NCBI GenBank assembly: GCA_017965425.1
Contig: JAGCPY010000061.1
Span: 1 to 64,000 of the forward strand
From: Bacteroidaceae bacterium
GTDB lineage: Bacteria > Bacteroidota > Bacteroidia > Bacteroidales > Bacteroidaceae
DNA: 64,000 nucleotides
Direction of reading: 5' to 3'
The translations under genes and the position numbers were made by a program. Below are positions 44,845-52,819 of this stretch, one piece after another; position 1 is the stretch's first letter; each line of letters begins with the position of its first letter. Under the pieces are notes generated by a model. That model searched no databases and was not told where the DNA came from. It worked only from the letters and a program-made list of their open reading frames with translations.

Positions 44845-45726
44845 TTATTCTTCTTGTTCGTAATAGTAAGAGTAATCAATACCCTTCATAAAGGTTTCGC
44901 GATCATTAATCTTATCCGTAAGGGCTTGCTCGAGCAACTGCTTGATATGAGCACTATCCGTCTGACTTTCTATCATAGCGTTCAGATATTCTTTCTTATC
45001 TATCTTGCTCCAATCTACGCACATCTTCAAACGCTTCTTAAAGATCAAATCAAGCCAGATACGTGTAGAACGGCCATTGCCCTCCATAAAGGGATGGGCT
45101 ACATTCATCTCCACATACTTATCTACAATCTCATCGAAAGTTGTCTCTGGCATCTGCTCAATGGATTTTAGATTATCATGCAGATATTCAGCCAGGCAGA
45201 ACAGCGTATTACCCTTAGAGATAGTCTTCGTGCGTATCTTACCAGCAAAGTCGTACAACCCGCCAAAGAGGTAAGCATGAATCTGCTGCAGCGCTTTTAC
45301 CTTACCCACATCTTTATCTGCCACAAGGTTACTTTCCCATAGTGTATAAGCCTTTTTTCGGCTTTGTCCATCGATAGTATTGTCGCTATATGTAAACCAG
45401 TCGAGGAAGTCCATTGCACGCTGATTATTAGTGTATTTCGCCAACAATCTTATGCCCTCTGCATCTAACACGTCCGTATCGTATCGCTTACCATCAGCAG
45501 CACGCAATTTCAGTTGGTTAGTGGCACTAACCAACTCATTTCCTTCCTTGCGAAGTTTGGTCTTAAGATACTTCCAGTAGTTGCGATTCTTCTTGTGGTC
45601 CGACTGGTCATTGATAGCTCCCACCACATCCTGGACAGAGAACCACCACTTGGAATTCTCCTCATCCCAAATGGCTCTAACCTCATGGTCTTTATAGAAG
45701 CGGAAAGATATCTTGCTCATATTCAC
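44845..45726 (-). CDS. BRO-N plus Fic-domain protein inside the restriction operon
   Basis: A 293-residue protein. Residues 1-110 look like a BRO-N/antirepressor domain (VRAIWDEENSKWWFSVQDVV). Residues 120-225 are a Fic domain: YLFGGLYDFAGKIRTKTISKGN and the catalytic loop HPFMEGNGR (211-219) with all key residues. The tail ALTDKINDRETFMKGIDYSYYYE is typical of stand-alone Bacteroidetes Fic proteins. Fic enzymes usually AMPylate proteins. It lies between hsdS and hsdR with 7-11 nt gaps, so it is part of the operon. Confidence 0.9.
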   Translation of the reverse strand: MNMSKISFRFYKDHEVRAIWDEENSKWWFSVQDVVGAINDQSDHKKNRNYWKYLKTKLRKEGNELVSATNQLKLRAADGKRYDTDVLDAEGIRLLAKYTNNQRAMDFLDWFTYSDNTIDGQSRKKAYTLWESNLVADKDVGKVKALQQIHAYLFGGLYDFAGKIRTKTISKGNTLFCLAEYLHDNLKSIEQMPETTFDEIVDKYVEMNVAHPFMEGNGRSTRIWLDLIFKKRLKMCVDWSKIDKKEYLNAMIESQTDSAHIKQLLEQALTDKINDRETFMKGIDYSYYYEQEE

Positions 45727-45733
45727 TCAAAAG

Positions 45734-46909
45734 TTAGCAGTTTATTCCGATAATACTCATATTGCTTTCGCGCTGCTTCAGCTGCGCTTCAAGGTTCTGG
45801 ATAGAGGCCTCAAAGGTATCGAGGATGGAGACAATGCGCTGCTGCTCGTGGAGGGAAGGGAGCATAAGACTTAACAACCTTAAATCTTTAACATTTATCT
45901 GTCTTAACGCAGTACCATTAGTCTTATCTGCGATTATTTTTTGAAGACGTACCCCTTTTAATTGATAATAAACAAACATCTTGGTTATCTTGTCATCTAT
46001 TGTTATAGGAACAATGCCTCTTGTTACATTACAATCTTTAAGCGTCTCTGAAGCCAAACTCATTACTCCTGTAGTTCCTCGAACACAGAATAAAATCTCA
46101 TTACCGCGTAAAATTGTTCTCTTATATGAATCAGATATTTCTTTGGTTGTCTTTTTTAGGCCTTCTTGTCCTACATACATAGTTATAAGATCAACTGGCC
46201 GAACAACATGAACTCCATGCTGAACATCATCACCTGGTTGAACAATACCGTAAGAAAGAGAACAATTATTAGACACAACTTCTTCCAACGTCTTCATCTC
46301 CACCCCCTCTTTTCCTTCAAGGTCGAGGAGTTGGTCACGATAATATTCGTATTGTTTTCTTCGCTGGGCTATCTGCTCCTTAAGGTTGTCTATAGCAGAA
46401 GTGAAGGTATCAAGAATTCCCACTATCCGAGCCTGCTCTGAGAGGGAGGGGATGGGGATGAGGATAGATGCAAATTTATCTTTAGAAAGTCCAAACCTTG
46501 TCAGCCCCTGAGCTTTCTTTAATATCTGTTTCTTGACAATTTCTGTATCAAAAGCGTAGTTGATATAATAAGATAAAAGCATATCACTTTCGAATAATCT
46601 ATACCTCATTATATGATAACTGTACACTGCATTAGAAATAGTTTCTTCAATAACTGAAGAATGTCCTATATCGTCAACTGTTTCGGATGATGGTGTAACA
46701 AAAATATCGCCTCTTTTAACGGTACAATCTGCTATCTTCTTTTCCGGAGCTGATACCAGCATTTGAGGAACAGTGGAATCTATATGTTTGTGATGATACA
46801 CATCAACATAGTTTAACAGGGTAACAAGTTGTTCCCCTTCAACAATCTTCTTATCTGTTCCAATGTTCTCGAACTTACCTATTTCTCCTAATTTCTTCCA
46901 CTCCACCAT
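45734..46909 (-). CDS. hsdS: Type I restriction-modification specificity subunit
   Basis: A 391-residue subunit with two target-recognition domains. Each ends in a conserved coiled-coil helix: SLSEQARIVGILDTFTSAIDN (about 155-175) and SLHEQQRIVSILDTFEASIQN (about 350-370). The two halves bind the two parts of a split recognition site. The internal repeats could allow domain exchange. No second hsdS copy or inverted repeat for shuffling is seen. Confidence 0.92.
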   Translation of the reverse strand: MVEWKKLGEIGKFENIGTDKKIVEGEQLVTLLNYVDVYHHKHIDSTVPQMLVSAPEKKIADCTVKRGDIFVTPSSETVDDIGHSSVIEETISNAVYSYHIMRYRLFESDMLLSYYINYAFDTEIVKKQILKKAQGLTRFGLSKDKFASILIPIPSLSEQARIVGILDTFTSAIDNLKEQIAQRRKQYEYYRDQLLDLEGKEGVEMKTLEEVVSNNCSLSYGIVQPGDDVQHGVHVVRPVDLITMYVGQEGLKKTTKEISDSYKRTILRGNEILFCVRGTTGVMSLASETLKDCNVTRGIVPITIDDKITKMFVYYQLKGVRLQKIIADKTNGTALRQINVKDLRLLSLMLPSLHEQQRIVSILDTFEASIQNLEAQLKQRESNMSIIGINC

Positions 46910-46912
46910 ACC

Positions 46913-47767
46913 CTACTCTCCTATCTTTTGATTATCCACTTCATCCGTACTCTCGGGCAGCAGATAGTCGCTGGCCTTTTCTTTGGTGATGACACTGCGC
47001 CCCAGCTTGCTCTCCAGTTGCTTGCGTGCTGCCTTAGCTACGCTACCACCTTCTTTCGCCACCTGTGTCTGAGCATTGTAGCCTTTAGGATTTCGGTCTT
47101 TGGAGAGTTCTGTGGCAGATGCTTCCGCAAGGATATTGAGGGCTATCTCCAGGTTGCTCATATTGTCGCGCAGGTTCTCCTTCTTCAAACCCTTATAGTG
47201 CTTATATTGCTTAATGGTAAAGCCACTCCATTCGCGTGTGATGATGTCTGTCAAAGAGGCATATTCCAACCCCTCTTGCACTCCTGTGCGCTTCCACTCA
47301 TCCGTCAGTTCCTTGCGCACTTCTATCGACTTGATGCGCTGGTTGATCCATGCCTCGCTATACCCCAAGCGCCTGTAGTCAACAATGGCCTGATCAATGC
47401 TCTTCTCCGGGTCTTGCATCTGGTCAAGACGTTGGCTCGCCACCTGTGCCATCCATTGCTTGAAAGGTTCAGCCTTAGGTGATGGGATGGACTGAATGAT
47501 GCGGAAAAGGCCTTCTTGATTGGCGCAATTCACCCGTTGCTTGCCTCCTGGAGTTTGTATAGAAAGGGGGGTGACAATTTGTCCCCACCCTTTAGCAAGT
47601 TCCGGGTCACGCTTCTTCATTTTCTTAATGTAATCCGTCGGGTTGACACTATCTGTTAGTGCTTCCACAACATCTACTACGCAGAAGTACCACTTCTCTT
47701 GCTCGTCGTCCCAAACGGTACGCACTTTGCGCTCCTGAAAAAGTTGTATGGCTTGTTTCTTTGTCAT
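46913..47767 (-). CDS. BRO-N/DinD-like protein inside the restriction operon
   Basis: A 284-residue protein. The BRO-N domain (VRTVWDDEQEKWYFCVVDVVEAL) is followed by DinD-like helical parts (SIDQAIVDYRRLGYSEAWINQRIKSI; SNLEIALNILAEAS). DinD-type proteins are DNA-damage-inducible and one inhibits RecA in E. coli; the role here is unknown. It lies 15 nt after hsdM and 3 nt before hsdS. Confidence 0.85.
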   Translation of the reverse strand: MTKKQAIQLFQERKVRTVWDDEQEKWYFCVVDVVEALTDSVNPTDYIKKMKKRDPELAKGWGQIVTPLSIQTPGGKQRVNCANQEGLFRIIQSIPSPKAEPFKQWMAQVASQRLDQMQDPEKSIDQAIVDYRRLGYSEAWINQRIKSIEVRKELTDEWKRTGVQEGLEYASLTDIITREWSGFTIKQYKHYKGLKKENLRDNMSNLEIALNILAEASATELSKDRNPKGYNAQTQVAKEGGSVAKAARKQLESKLGRSVITKEKASDYLLPESTDEVDNQKIGE

Positions 47768-47782
47768 CGCTATCTACAGATT

Positions 47783-49342
47783 TTACTCTCCTAATTCTTT
47801 CACTATCGCCTCAATCTTCTTGTTCAGCTCATTGCCCTCTGCAACAAGTGACAAGAGCTTGGCATTGACCTCTGCGATGTCAATCACCTCGCGCGTGTCT
47901 TCCTGCTCCACATAGCTGCTGACGCTTAGGTTGCAATCGTTCTCTAAGATGTCATCATTCTTCACCAGTTTGGCAAGGTATTGCTCGTCCTTGCGGTTCG
48001 CAAACAGCTCCATAATCTTGTCCTGATGCTCAGGCAGGAGTACGTTCTTGTTGCCATCCTTTTGGAACAGCTTGCTGGCATCGATGAAGAGGACAGAGGC
48101 GTCCGTCTTGGCACTCTTCTTCAGCACAATGATACAGGTGGCAATGCCCACGCCGAAGAAGAGGTTGGCAGGCAACTGGATGACGGTATCGACGCGGTTG
48201 TTCTTGATGAGATACTGGCGTATTTTCTTCTCGTCGCCGCCACGATAGAGCACACCTGGGAACTCTACGATGGCAGCTGTGCCTCGTTCGCTGAGGTGCC
48301 ATAGCATGTGCAAGGTGAAAGCCAAGTCGGCAGCACTTTTAGGTGCTAAGACTCCAGCAGGAGCGTAGCGATCGTCGTTAATCAAGATGGCATTGTCCTT
48401 GCCTTCCCATTTCAGCGAGTAAGGAGGATTGCTCACGATGGCATCAAAGGGAGCATCCTGCATGTGCTGGGGCTTCAGCAGCGTGTCCTCCAGACGAATG
48501 TCGAAGTTATCGTAGTTCACATTGTGCAGGAACATGTTGATGCGGCAGAGGTTGTAGGTCGTGGGGTTCACCTCCTGACCAAAGTATTGCAGATTGGGGT
48601 TCTGTTTGCCTACCGTCTTGGCAAATTTCAACAACAATGAGCCCGAGCCACAGGCAGGGTCATAGACCTTCTGGATATTGGAGTTATTCCATGAGGCCAG
48701 ACGAGCCAACAGCTCACTCACCTGCTGAGGGGTGAAGAACTCTCCGCCACTCTTGCCGGCATTGGCGGCGTACATCTGCATCAAGAACTCGTAGGTGTCG
48801 CCGAAGGTGTCGTTCTCCGTGTCGTCGTAGCGCGAACCCAGGTCCATCGCCGCCACCGTCCGCAGCACCTTTGCCAGCAGCTGGTTGCGCTTGATGACCG
48901 TGGAGCCCAGCGCCGAGTTATCGACGGCAAAATCCGAGAACAGCCCGCGCAGGTCGTCCTCCGACTCGGTGCCCTGCGCCGACGCCTCGATGCTGCGGAA
49001 GATGCTCGTCAGACGTTCATTCAGGTTCTCGTCCTTGTCGGCAGATTGTACCACATTTTGGAACAATTGCGAGGGCAAAATGAAATAACCTTTTTCTTCC
49101 ACCATCTTCTTGCGGATGTTCTCTGCCATCTCGTCGCTGATGGTGGCATAGTTGAAGTCAGGTTGCCCTGCATCCACCATCAATCCGTGAATATAGTCGC
49201 AGATATTCTCCGAGATAAAACGATAAAAGATGCTGCCCAAGACGTATGCCTTAAACTCCCATCCATCCACGCTGCCGCGCAGATCATTGGCTATCTTCCA
49301 TATTGTCTTGTGCAACTCCGCACGTTCGTTTTGATTTGCCAT
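47783..49342 (-). CDS. hsdM: Type I restriction-modification methyltransferase subunit
   Basis: A 519-residue N6-adenine methyltransferase with an HsdM N-terminal helical domain (1-150), SAM motif VYDPACGSGSLLLKFA and catalytic NPPYSLKW. The C-terminal residues form the coiled coil that holds HsdS. First gene of the operon. Confidence 0.95.
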   Translation of the reverse strand: MANQNERAELHKTIWKIANDLRGSVDGWEFKAYVLGSIFYRFISENICDYIHGLMVDAGQPDFNYATISDEMAENIRKKMVEEKGYFILPSQLFQNVVQSADKDENLNERLTSIFRSIEASAQGTESEDDLRGLFSDFAVDNSALGSTVIKRNQLLAKVLRTVAAMDLGSRYDDTENDTFGDTYEFLMQMYAANAGKSGGEFFTPQQVSELLARLASWNNSNIQKVYDPACGSGSLLLKFAKTVGKQNPNLQYFGQEVNPTTYNLCRINMFLHNVNYDNFDIRLEDTLLKPQHMQDAPFDAIVSNPPYSLKWEGKDNAILINDDRYAPAGVLAPKSAADLAFTLHMLWHLSERGTAAIVEFPGVLYRGGDEKKIRQYLIKNNRVDTVIQLPANLFFGVGIATCIIVLKKSAKTDASVLFIDASKLFQKDGNKNVLLPEHQDKIMELFANRKDEQYLAKLVKNDDILENDCNLSVSSYVEQEDTREVIDIAEVNAKLLSLVAEGNELNKKIEAIVKELGE

Positions 49343-49387
49343 TCTTTATTATATATGATTTAAGTCCGATTTACGCTTATGACGCGG

Positions 49388-49395
49388 CAAATATA
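49388..49395 (-). promoter_or_regulatory. -7 box of the hsd operon
   Basis: TATATTTG on the minus strand, 46 nt before the hsdM start. The upstream element is not clear. Confidence 0.4.
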
Positions 49396-49666
49396 GTGAT
49401 TTTTCTCGAATCGTCAGCAAGTATGAGACTATTACACGTCAGGGTACAAAGAAGCCTTGAATGATTTGTTTGTTAATGTATCCCAGAACACCATAGAATG
49501 GTATATAGCCATTGGATTGCCAATTCAAACTCCTTTGCTTCATTTAAATCACACTTTTCTGGACGAACCACCATACTTTTTGCCAATTTTATGAGGGAAT
49601 AGACGTAATATTCTCACTATTCTTTATTGATGGTAGTGTGGACGGGAGCATTAAAAGGCTGCCGCC
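49396..49666. other. Intergenic stretch, nothing recognised
   Basis: About 270 nt of AT-rich DNA between the hsd promoter and the 3' end of ald. No supported gene, RNA or repeat was seen. Confidence 0.4.
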
Positions 49667-50773
49667 CTACAGCTCAATTGGGCTGTAGGGCAGGTTGAAG
49701 GCATCGGCGACGGCCTTGAAGGTGATGCGGCCATCGACGATGTTGAGTCCACGGCAGAGGCTTTCGTCATCGCGGCAAGCCTGCTGCCAGCCTTTGTCGG
49801 CAAGGGCAAGGGCGTAGCGGAGGGTAGCGTTGGTAAGAGCGATGGTGGAGGTGTTAGGCACGGCACCAGGAATGTTGGCCACGCAGTAGTGGACGATACC
49901 ATCAATGTCATAAACGGGTTCGCTGTGCGTGGTGGGACGTGAGGTCTCGAAGCAGCCGCCCTGGTCGATGGCCACGTCAACGAGTACCGTGCCGCGCTGC
50001 ATCAGACCGAGCATGTCGCGTGTGATGAGGTGAGGCGCCTTGGCACCAGGGATGAGGACGGCTCCGACGATGACATCTGTCGTGGGCAGCTCCTTGCGGA
50101 TATTGTGCTCCGTGGAATAGAGCGTACGGACATTGACGGGCAGCTCAGCTGACAGCTGTTTCAGACGCGGCAGGGAGATGTCGGCAATAGTGACGTCGGC
50201 ACCAAGTCCAGCTGCCATGCGTGCTGCAGCTTCACCCACAACACCGCCTCCGAGCACCAAGACACGTGCCGGCTTCACACCTGGCACACCGCTGATGAGC
50301 TTACCTGAACCACCCTTCGTTTTCTGGAGATAATATGCTCCGTTGAGGGCTGCCATACGTCCGGCCACCTCACTCATTGGTAGCAGCAACGGCAGGGCGC
50401 CATTGGGAAGCTGTACGGTTTCATAAGCGAGACAGACAGCATGGCTGGTGAGCATAGCATCGGTGAGCGGACGGTCGCATGCGAAATGGAAGTAGGTGAA
50501 GAGCAACTGACCGGGGCGCACCAGCGGGTACTCTGGCTCAATGGGTTCCTTCACCTTCACAATCATCTCTGCCTGTGCATAGACATCTTCGATGGACGGC
50601 AACACCTGGGCGCCAGAACAAATATATTCTTCATCGGCGAAGCCACTGCCCTCGCCTGCTGTGTGTTGTACAACCACTTGATGTCCGTGGCGCACGAGTT
50701 CGGCAACACCTGCAGGTGTCATGCCGACACGGTTTTCATTGTTTTTGATTTCTTTGGGGATTCCGATGAGCAT
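49667..50773 (-). CDS. ald: Alanine dehydrogenase
   Basis: A 368-residue NAD-dependent enzyme: MLIGIPKEIKNNENRVGMTP start, substrate Lys in VKVKEP, catalytic His in YFHFACD, Rossmann motif VLGGGVVGEAAA and the family pattern IPGAVPNTSTIALTNAT. It converts L-alanine to pyruvate and ammonia or the reverse. It ends the sialic-acid run; pyruvate from NanA could feed it, though this link is inference. Confidence 0.93.
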   Translation of the reverse strand: MLIGIPKEIKNNENRVGMTPAGVAELVRHGHQVVVQHTAGEGSGFADEEYICSGAQVLPSIEDVYAQAEMIVKVKEPIEPEYPLVRPGQLLFTYFHFACDRPLTDAMLTSHAVCLAYETVQLPNGALPLLLPMSEVAGRMAALNGAYYLQKTKGGSGKLISGVPGVKPARVLVLGGGVVGEAAARMAAGLGADVTIADISLPRLKQLSAELPVNVRTLYSTEHNIRKELPTTDVIVGAVLIPGAKAPHLITRDMLGLMQRGTVLVDVAIDQGGCFETSRPTTHSEPVYDIDGIVHYCVANIPGAVPNTSTIALTNATLRYALALADKGWQQACRDDESLCRGLNIVDGRITFKAVADAFNLPYSPIEL

Positions 50774-50818
50774 AACTGGAGAGAGAACTGAGTTAATAAT
50801 GAAAAGAGAAGAGGAATA

Positions 50819-52060
50819 TTACTGACGTGCAGCGAGGTCTTCGAAGATCTTCCAGACGTTGAGGAGGCCACGAGGAACGTGGAAGCAGCCTTTCCACTTG
50901 CCGCCCTTGAGGGGCAGCAGTACTTCGCCCTGACGGTTGAGATAGCCGTACCACTCGGGATATTCGGTATCGCGGAAGTGGGTCCATGTGTAGTCGTGGA
51001 CACGCTGGAACCATTCGAGGCATCGCTGGTCGCCTGTGAGCTGGTAGCCTTTGATGAGTGAGATGAGTGTCTCGAGGTGTACCCACCAGAGCTTCTGGTC
51101 GAACTCGAGCTCATGACGGGGTTTGCCGAGGCGATCCATGAAATAGAAGACGCCGTCGTACTCTTTATCCCATCCGTACTCCACTTCTGCGAGGCAAATA
51201 TCGACGGCTTTCCTGATGAGCTCGGGACGGTTCATGCGCTTGCCGAGGTCCATGACGAACCACATGGCTTCGATGGCATGTCCGGGGTTGAGCTTGCGAC
51301 CGTCGAAACTGTCCACGAGGTTTCCATCCTTGCCGAGGGCTTCGACGATGAGGCCTAGTTCGGGACGATAGAAGACATCCATGACTTCGTGCAGGCAGTC
51401 GTCGATGGCTTTCTGCAGGAAAGCGGGTTCGAGCAGGGGTTCTATTTCCAGAGCGACGTTGCAGAGGATCATGGGGAGGTCGAAGGTCTTCAGGGCTCGT
51501 GCACCAGGAGAGGCTTTGCTCCAGCGGCCTTTGGGGTTGTCGGTCTTGGAGAGGACGATGTCGAAGGTGCGCTTGGCGATAGAGGCGTATTCGGCAGAGA
51601 GGGTATCTGCGGCGATGGAATCGCCGCACACACTCACCGCAGAGAGGCCACTCTTGGCGGCTGTGGCGAGGGCGATGGAGAGTTGTCCGAAGGCGATGAC
51701 GGCGAAGGTGTAGGAGAAGATGTTATAGGGTTCTACGAGGGGATGGCCTTCGCGATCGAGGGCAAAGTACCAGTTGAGGTTGCCATCGTGTCCGTATTTC
51801 TTGAGGAACTCGGCACCCTGAATGGCGGCATCGAGCCACTCCTGCCGGGGCTCTACGGTGTTGTAGAGCTTGGAGAACATCCACACCTCACGGCCTTGCA
51901 GCCAGATGAACTTGTCGGTGTCGTAAACGCTGCCGTCGCGGTCGAGGCAGGTGAAATAGCCGCCGAAGTCGAGGTCCTGGGACTTGTTGAGCCAGAAGGG
52001 GACGACGCGGTCGAGGAGTTCAGAGCGATATTGCTCTGCTAATTGTTTGAAATCTACCAT
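50819..52060 (-). CDS. AGE-family epimerase (N-acylglucosamine 2-epimerase)
   Basis: A 413-residue (alpha/alpha)6-barrel enzyme with LNKSQDLDFGGYFTCLDRDG, KFIWLQGREVWMFSKLYN, LNPGHAIEAMWFVMDLG and the late KLWWVHLETLISLIKGY motif holding the catalytic His residues. Next to nanA its likely reaction is ManNAc to GlcNAc. The gap to the symporter gene contains a repeat cassette. Confidence 0.9.
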   Translation of the reverse strand: MVDFKQLAEQYRSELLDRVVPFWLNKSQDLDFGGYFTCLDRDGSVYDTDKFIWLQGREVWMFSKLYNTVEPRQEWLDAAIQGAEFLKKYGHDGNLNWYFALDREGHPLVEPYNIFSYTFAVIAFGQLSIALATAAKSGLSAVSVCGDSIAADTLSAEYASIAKRTFDIVLSKTDNPKGRWSKASPGARALKTFDLPMILCNVALEIEPLLEPAFLQKAIDDCLHEVMDVFYRPELGLIVEALGKDGNLVDSFDGRKLNPGHAIEAMWFVMDLGKRMNRPELIRKAVDICLAEVEYGWDKEYDGVFYFMDRLGKPRHELEFDQKLWWVHLETLISLIKGYQLTGDQRCLEWFQRVHDYTWTHFRDTEYPEWYGYLNRQGEVLLPLKGGKWKGCFHVPRGLLNVWKIFEDLAARQ

Positions 52061-52080
52061 ATAGTTTCTATTTATAAAGA

Positions 52081-52264
52081 AGTTAATAATTAGTTTTCAC
52101 ATAAATTCGAGACATAAATTATTCATGAATTCAAGACATAAATTATATAATGGTCTGTATTCATCATCTTAGAGTTAATAATTTGTTTTTACATAAATTC
52201 GAGACATAAATTATTCATGAATTCAAGACATAAATTATATAATGGTCTGTATTCATCATCTTAG
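52081..52264. repeat. 92-bp direct tandem repeat, two copies
   Basis: AGTTAATAAT starts at 52081 and again at 52173; the copies are nearly identical over about 90 nt. Each contains a 47-nt block (52099-52145 and 52191-52237) that is inversely repeated at 52764-52810 beyond the GxxExxY gene. Confidence 0.85.
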
Positions 52265-52278
52265 AGTTGGGATGGGTT

Positions 52279-52758
52279 TTAGTGAGTAAGGGAGAAACGT
52301 TGATAGTCATCATCTTGAGGTTCACTATCAGCAGGATAAAGGAAATCCATGTTTCGGTCAAGCAATATACATTCATTTGTCTCATGAATATAGGCATAGC
52401 GCTCACCCTGTAATGATGGACGTCCGAAATTGAGGAGTAGTCCTATAGGCGAAAGGGTTAGTCTCATATAGTTAAAGAGCTGTGCCCTATGAGCAGGAAT
52501 GATATCTGATGTAGCTTTCAACTCAACCATTACATCTCCAACCAACAAATCTGTCCGATAGGTTTTGTTCATCCTACGGCCTTTATAATAGCAAGGCAAT
52601 TCAACCTCTTGCTGGCTGGGAATACCCATTGATTCCAATTCCATCTGCAAGGCTTCAGCATAAAGAGCTTCTAATAGTCCCCAATTCAATTCCTTGTGGA
52701 CTTTTAACGCAGCTCCAATAATGCTATATACGATATCTTTATACTCCTTGGGATTCAC
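52279..52758 (-). CDS. GxxExxY protein (PD-(D/E)xK-like)
   Basis: A 159-residue protein with the name motif GLLEALY (about 27-33) and nuclease-like residues in YRTDLLVGDVMVELKAT (Asp, then ExK). The family is widespread in Bacteroidetes; its function is unknown. The gene sits inside the sialic-acid cluster, between the symporter and the epimerase, and its flanks are 47-bp inverted repeats, which suggests an inserted cassette rather than a pathway gene. Confidence 0.88.
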   Translation of the reverse strand: MNPKEYKDIVYSIIGAALKVHKELNWGLLEALYAEALQMELESMGIPSQQEVELPCYYKGRRMNKTYRTDLLVGDVMVELKATSDIIPAHRAQLFNYMRLTLSPIGLLLNFGRPSLQGERYAYIHETNECILLDRNMDFLYPADSEPQDDDYQRFSLTH

Positions 52759-52763
52759 AATAC

Positions 52764-52810
52764 TAATTCATGTCTTGAATTCGTGAATAATTCATGTCTG
52801 GAATTCGTGT
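52764..52810. repeat. Right inverted repeat of the GxxExxY cassette
   Basis: The reverse complement of this 47-nt block matches 52191-52237 at about 41 of 47 positions. It lies 5 nt upstream of the GxxExxY start and 9 nt after the symporter stop. Confidence 0.8.
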
Positions 52811-52819
52811 AAAATAATT

